Assembly: GCA_963849365.1 (NCBI GenBank)
Contig: CAWKHA010000001.1
Span: 744,001-808,000, forward strand
Direction: 5' to 3'
DNA length: 64,000 nt
Source: CAVQCJ01 sp963849365
Lineage (GTDB): Bacteria; Actinomycetota; Actinomycetes; Prado026
The first letter of the stretch is position 1. Every line of letters begins with the position of its first letter. Both the position numbers and the translations under genes were made by a program. Below are positions 60,616 to 64,000 of the stretch, in pieces. The notes under the pieces are model-generated. The model did no database searches and was not told the origin of the DNA. It was given only the letters and a program-made list of their open reading frames with translations.

Positions 60616-61323
60616 TCAAAGGTGACCCAGCTGGTAACCGCGGCCACGGACCGTCCGGACGACGCCGCGGCCGAGCTTGCGCCGCAGGTAGTGCACGTAG
60701 GTGTCGATGACGACCTCGCTCTCGGCGTCCTCGAACACCAGCCCGCGCAGCTCGCCGCGCCCGAAGACACGGTTCGGCCGGCCCGCCAAGGTGGCGAGCA
60801 GACCGCACTCCCGCTCGGACAGCTGGACAGCGGCCCGGCGCGCGTCGGCGTCCCGCGACGAGCCGGACAGCACCTGGCGGCTGTCGAGGTCCAGCCGCCC
60901 ACCGGGCAGGAGCAGGCTCCGGGAGGTGTCACGGTGACGGCGGAGCAGGGCGCGCAGTCGGGCCAGCAGCTCGTCCACGTCGAACGGCTTGCTGAGGTAG
61001 TCCTCGGCACCCGCGTCCAGCCCCTCCACCCGGTCGGAGGGGTTGCCGAGCGCGGAGAGCACCAGCATGGGCGTCGTCACGCCGCGGCTGCGCAGTCGCG
61101 CGATGAGGTCCAGCCCGTCGATCGACGGGAGGCCGCGGTCCATCACCATCAGGTCGTACGAGCGGGTCAGGCCCAGGTGCAACCCGCGCTGGCCGTCCTG
61201 AGCGTGGTCCACCGAGTAGCCCTCGTGCGAGAGCAGGTCGACGAGCAGGCCGGCCAGCGACCGGTCGTCCTCGACGAGCAACAGGCGCACGAGGCTCGGC
61301 GTCGCTTCGGCCACAGGACCCAT
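60616..61323 (-). CDS. OmpR-family response regulator
   Basis: Partner of the kinase downstream on the same strand. The 235 residues have a receiver domain (RLLLVEDDRSLAGLLVDLLSH with the acidic pair, phospho-Asp in LMVMDRGLPSIDGL, Lys in DYLSKPFDVDEL) and a C-terminal winged helix (ERECGLLATLAGRPNRVFGRGELR, VVIDTYVHYLRRKLG, VRTVRGRGYQLG). The ATG at 61323 is taken. GTG 61314 is also possible. It is divergent from the redox operon starting at 61422, which makes that operon the first candidate target. Confidence 0.93.
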   Translation of the reverse strand: MGPVAEATPSLVRLLLVEDDRSLAGLLVDLLSHEGYSVDHAQDGQRGLHLGLTRSYDLMVMDRGLPSIDGLDLIARLRSRGVTTPMLVLSALGNPSDRVEGLDAGAEDYLSKPFDVDELLARLRALLRRHRDTSRSLLLPGGRLDLDSRQVLSGSSRDADARRAAVQLSERECGLLATLAGRPNRVFGRGELRGLVFEDAESEVVIDTYVHYLRRKLGRGVVRTVRGRGYQLGHL

Positions 61324-61358
61324 CTTGTCCGATCGGTGCGCCTGACTGCTGCCGCGGG

Positions 61359-61377
61359 CCTCCCAGAAACCTCCAAG
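61359..61377. promoter_or_regulatory. Tandem direct repeat in the gap between the response regulator and the redox operon
   Basis: CCTCCCAG (61359-61366) and CCTCCAAG (61370-61377) repeat with an 11-bp period, the spacing used by OmpR/PhoB-type regulators. It lies 45 bp before the operon start. Confidence 0.35.
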
Positions 61378-61421
61378 CCTTCTCACGGACACTCGGAGGA
61401 GCCCAGGGACGAGGAGGTCGG

Positions 61422-61817
61422 ATGGAGCACCACCAGCGGCACCGCCAGGCCGCCCGCGACCGCGCGCACGCCCGCGTCGCCACGGTCACCGCGTCCTGCG
61501 CGGGCGTCGGGGCCGCCGTGGCCGTGCTGTTCGGGTCGCTCCTGGCGCATGCCGACGCGGCGGCAGCCGCGGCGAAGGTGGCAGCTGCCGCCGGCACGCC
61601 ACCGCCCGCCGCACCGACCAGCGACGTCGCGCCGGTCGGCCCCGCTCCCACCGCGGCTGCCTCGGCGCTGAGCCCGCCGTCGGTCAAGCCCCGCGCGGCC
61701 GTCCCCACGCACACCCGCAGCGCGGTGCCCAAGCCGTCGCACACCAGTGCCCCGCTGCCTCCCCCGCCCCCGACGCACTCCCCCGTTCCCGTCCCCGTTC
61801 CCACCAGCGGGTCATGA
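61422..61817 (+). CDS. Short Pro/Ala-rich membrane-anchored or exported protein
   Basis: A 131-residue low-complexity protein. A hydrophobic segment (TVTASCAGVGAAVAVLFGSLLA, about residues 21-42) follows a basic His/Arg-rich start, so it is either a signal peptide or a single anchor. The rest is Ala, Pro, Ser and Val (for example PLPPPPPTHSPVPVPVP near the end), likely a flexible extracellular stalk. No family is recognised. GAGGAGG precedes the ATG. Its stop overlaps the next ATG (ATGA), so it is the first gene of the redox operon. Confidence 0.65.
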   Translation: MEHHQRHRQAARDRAHARVATVTASCAGVGAAVAVLFGSLLAHADAAAAAAKVAAAAGTPPPAAPTSDVAPVGPAPTAAASALSPPSVKPRAAVPTHTRSAVPKPSHTSAPLPPPPPTHSPVPVPVPTSGS

Positions 61818-62381
61818 ACCAGGCCCTGTGGTATGCGAGCCGCGCCACCGGCCTGGTGTCGCTGGTCCTGCTCACGTCGACGATGGTGCTCGGGCTGCTC
61901 GGAGCCGGACGGCTCACCCTCGCCGGGTGGCCGCGGTTCGCCTTGACGTCGTTGCACCGCAACCTCTCGCTGCTCGCCGTTTGCTTCGTCGCGCTGCACG
62001 TGGCGAGCGCGGTGATCGACCCGTACGCGGGCATCCGCTGGGCGGACGCCGTGCTCCCGTTCACCTCGCCCTACCGCCCGTTCTGGCTGGGACTGGGGGC
62101 GGTCGCCCTGGACCTGATGCTGGCGATGATCGTCACCAGCCTGCTGCGGGCCCGGATCGGGCTGCGGACCTGGCGCGTCCTGCACATGACGGCGTACGCC
62201 TGCTGGCCGGTGGCGTTCGTCCACGGGCTGGGCGTCGGCGGCGCCGACAGTCACCGCATCTGGGTCCTGTCCAGTCGACCTGGTGTGCCTGCTCGCGGTG
62301 GCCGTCGCCCTCGCGGTGCGCACGGCCACGACACACCCGGACACCCTGGCGCGCCAGGCGGCCTACCCCGTCGGACGATGA
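61814..62381 (+). CDS. Ferric reductase-like transmembrane haem protein, one apparent frameshift
   Basis: A haem b membrane protein of the ferric reductase/YedZ-like type. Seen: hydrophobic helices from TGLVSLVLLTSTMVLGLLGAG, LSLLAVCFVALHVASAVI, LGLGAVALDLMLAMIVTSLL and VLHMTAYACWPVAFVHGLGVG, with paired His (SLHRN and ALHVA; VLHM and FVHG) that can bind two haems. After about 62276 the given frame leaves the homologous path. Dropping one base there continues as a fourth or fifth helix (LVCLLAVAVALAV) to a stop at 62379-62381 that overlaps the next ATG. Corrected length 188 residues. Confidence 0.8.
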
Positions 62382-63712
62382 GCCGGTCGCCCCAGGTCGA
62401 GCGCGGAGCGCTCGGGTACCCACCGCCACCGACCGGCGACTGGCGCCTGCTGGCCGGGTGGGCCGCGACCGGGCGGCCGCAGGACCACGCCGACCACCAG
62501 GCCGCGTTCGGACCGCTCCCGCTGCGGTCGTACCGCGGCGGGCACGGACGGCAGCAGCTGATCGACGAGATCGACCGGGCCGGACTGCGCGGCCGCGGTG
62601 GCGCCGGCTTCCCGACGGCTCGCAAGCTGGCGACCGTCGCGGCCGGTCGCCGGCACCCGGTGGTGGTGGCCAACGGCTGCGAGGGCGAGCCGGCCAGCAA
62701 GAAGGACCGGCTGCTCACCGAGCTGGCGCCGCACCTGGTCATCGACGGGGCCCTGCTGGCCGCCCACGCGACCGGTGCCCGGGACGTCTACCTGTGTGTC
62801 GATGCGAACGCGTCGGCGTTCCCGCAGCTGAGCCGGGCCGCCCGCGAGCGCAGCACCCAGCGGAGGCTGAGCATCGTCGGCGTACCCGGACACTTCGTGG
62901 CCAGCGAGGAGTCGGCACTCGCCGGCTACCTCAACGGCAGGCCGGCCAGGCCGACCGGCCGGCGGCAGCGCGTCTTCGAGAGCGGGGTGGACTCCCGACC
63001 CACGTACGTCGGGAACTTCGAGACGCTCGCCCACCTCGCGCTGATCGCGCGGTACGGGGCGGACTGGTTCCGCTCGGCCGGCACCGGCGAGTCCCCCGGC
63101 ACGGCCCTGGTGACCATCGACGGGGCCGTGCGCAGCGCGGGGGTGGCCGAGGTGCCGTACGGCGTCACGCTGGGCGAGGTGATCGATGTCGGTGGCGGTG
63201 CCTCCGAGCCGTTGCAGGCCCTGCTCGTCGGCGGCTACGCGGGCGGCTGGGTCGGTCTGCCGGAGGCGACGGCCGCCCGGTTCAGCCACGAAGGCCTGGG
63301 CGCGCTGGGGACCTCGGTCGGCGTCGGGGCGGTGATCGCGCTGCCGGAGCGTGCCTGCGGCATCGCCGAGACCGCGCACGTACTGCGCTACCTGGCCGAC
63401 CAGTCCGCCCGCCAGTGCGGCCCGTGCATGTTCGGCCTGCCGGCGATCGCCGCCGACTTCGCCGCGCTGACAGCGGGGACGACGATCAGCGACAGCCGGG
63501 CGATGCGCCGGCTGGAACGCCGGCTGGCCTCGATCTCCGGTCGCGGTGCCTGCGCGCACCCGGACGGCGCCGTGCGGCTCGCCCAGAGCGCGCTCGTCGC
63601 GTTCGAGCGCGACGCGCGGCTGCACCTGGCCGGCCGGCCCTGCGCGTACGCAGGGACGCCACCGCGGCTGCCGTTGCTGCAGCCTGGCCGGGGGGTGCTG
63701 GTCTCCCGATGA
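62378..63712 (+). CDS. NuoF-like NADH:quinone oxidoreductase 51 kDa-type protein
   Basis: A 444-residue relative of the NADH-binding complex I subunit. Seen: the Gly-rich GLRGRGGAGFPTARKLATV (FMN/NADH loop), ANGCEGEPASKKDRLL, VGNFETLAHLALIARYG, an SLBB-like region (VEVPYGVTLGEVIDVGGG) and a C-terminal iron-sulfur domain with CGIAETA, QCGPCMFG and GACAHPDG. No NuoE or other complex I genes are nearby, so it probably serves a small separate electron chain with the ferredoxin and haem protein. The ATG overlaps the preceding gene (ATGA) and its stop overlaps the ferredoxin ATG. Confidence 0.88.
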   Translation: MSRSPQVERGALGYPPPPTGDWRLLAGWAATGRPQDHADHQAAFGPLPLRSYRGGHGRQQLIDEIDRAGLRGRGGAGFPTARKLATVAAGRRHPVVVANGCEGEPASKKDRLLTELAPHLVIDGALLAAHATGARDVYLCVDANASAFPQLSRAARERSTQRRLSIVGVPGHFVASEESALAGYLNGRPARPTGRRQRVFESGVDSRPTYVGNFETLAHLALIARYGADWFRSAGTGESPGTALVTIDGAVRSAGVAEVPYGVTLGEVIDVGGGASEPLQALLVGGYAGGWVGLPEATAARFSHEGLGALGTSVGVGAVIALPERACGIAETAHVLRYLADQSARQCGPCMFGLPAIAADFAALTAGTTISDSRAMRRLERRLASISGRGACAHPDGAVRLAQSALVAFERDARLHLAGRPCAYAGTPPRLPLLQPGRGVLVSR

Positions 63713-63942
63713 ACATGCGGCCCGGCCTGACCGAACCCAGCTGGACCCTCGAGGTGGACCCGATCCTGTGCCGGGCCCACGGGCTGTGCGCCGAGCTCGT
63801 CCCGGAGGTGGTGGACCTGGACGAGTGGGGGTACCCGGTCATGCAGCGCCCGGTCCCGGGGCTGGCCTACCCGCACGCTCGGGCTGCCGTCAGCGCCTGC
63901 CCGACGCTGGCGTTGCGCCTCACGCGCGGGGACCGCAGATGA
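63709..63942 (+). CDS. Ferredoxin, single-cluster [3Fe-4S]/[4Fe-4S] type
   Basis: A 77-residue electron carrier. Seen: VDPILCRAHGLCAELVPEV with the CX5C pattern of actinobacterial [3Fe-4S] ferredoxins (the middle Cys is replaced by His) and the last ligand in AAVSACPTLAL. Both junctions are ATGA overlaps, with the NuoF-like gene before and another gene after, so it is made together with its likely partner. Confidence 0.9.
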   Translation: MNMRPGLTEPSWTLEVDPILCRAHGLCAELVPEVVDLDEWGYPVMQRPVPGLAYPHARAAVSACPTLALRLTRGDRR

Positions 63943-64000
63943 CGCGCGGCCAGGCACCGGCCCCCGGCCTGTTCGACCGGGTCAGGTCCTCGCCACGGCT
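63939..64000 (+). CDS. Start of a further gene in the redox operon (cut by the window)
   Basis: An ATG overlapping the ferredoxin stop (ATGA) opens a frame MTRGQAPAPGLFDRVRSSPR that runs to the window edge. Only about 20 residues are visible, and no family can be named. Confidence 0.5.
   Translation, partial: MTRGQAPAPGLFDRVRSSPR

Noticed and set aside
61814..63712. A fused haem protein and NuoF-like protein of 632 residues
   Set aside because: The fusion arises only because of the extra base near 62276. With one base removed, the first protein ends at 62381 in an ATGA overlap with the second.

Overview
The window is chromosomal DNA of a very high-GC actinobacterium. Evidence: extreme GC at third codon positions, many GTG starts, ATGA/GTGA gene junctions, leaderless-type promoters (TANNNT 6-7 nt before the start), a histone-like HU with a Lys/Ala-rich tail, a CofC/FbiD gene for coenzyme F420, and a gene order that matches the conserved ilv-leu-gltX-hup-recG-rnc-smc-ftsY block known from Streptomyces and relatives. 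Family or genus cannot be fixed from the sequence alone. I see no rRNA, CRISPR, insertion sequence, prophage or integrase.

Layout. (1) 1-4859 (+): histidine degradation, with hutU cut by the window edge, an M20 amidohydrolase, hutF and hutI. (2) 4861-27427, mostly (-): housekeeping. ftsY, smc, a small conserved protein, acyP, mutM, rnc, rpmF, DUF177, a DivIVA-like coiled coil, coaD, rsmD, a PNPOx-family protein, recG, a FakA-like DhaL protein, rpmB (+), thiL, a lone Lrp ligand domain (+), DUF3515 (+), ddl, a Cys/Met PLP enzyme (+), gpsA, plsC, cofC (+), a small OB-like protein (+) and hup. (3) 27571-51727: branched-chain amino acid and serine synthesis. leuD-leuC divergent from an IclR regulator, cimA, ilvE, leuB, serA, ilvC-ilvN-ilvB and ilvD. 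Set among these are gltX followed by tRNA-Gln and tRNA-Glu, an FAH-family enzyme, a dimethylargininase, a DrrAB-type ABC exporter and a 1533-residue secreted beta-propeller protein. (4) 51775-57931: an EamA exporter divergent from a MarR regulator, a hydroxyacid dehydrogenase, ppc and a DUF2510 protein. (5) 57942-64000: a badly frameshifted aldo/keto reductase, a small membrane protein, a two-component system, and divergent from it a redox operon (Pro-rich exported protein, ferric-reductase-like haem protein, NuoF-like flavoprotein, ferredoxin, next gene cut off).

The amino acid genes show several layers of control: a short leader peptide rich in Ile/Val codons plus a terminator before ilvB, a similar Ile-Ile-Thr leader plus hairpin before cimA, a perfect operator-like palindrome between leuC and its IclR regulator, and related half-sites at leuB and ilvB. 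A 45-bp palindrome covers both divergent leaderless promoters of the EamA/MarR pair. Two convergent gene pairs share almost the same long terminator-like hairpin.

Ten places in five genes carry one extra base that breaks an otherwise perfect reading frame, six of them in the aldo/keto reductase. All ten are +1, and removing one base at each restores a full-length protein. I read these mainly as assembly or sequencing errors. Users should treat the frames of hutU, the M20 gene, ftsY, the aldo/keto reductase and the ferric-reductase-like gene with that in mind.
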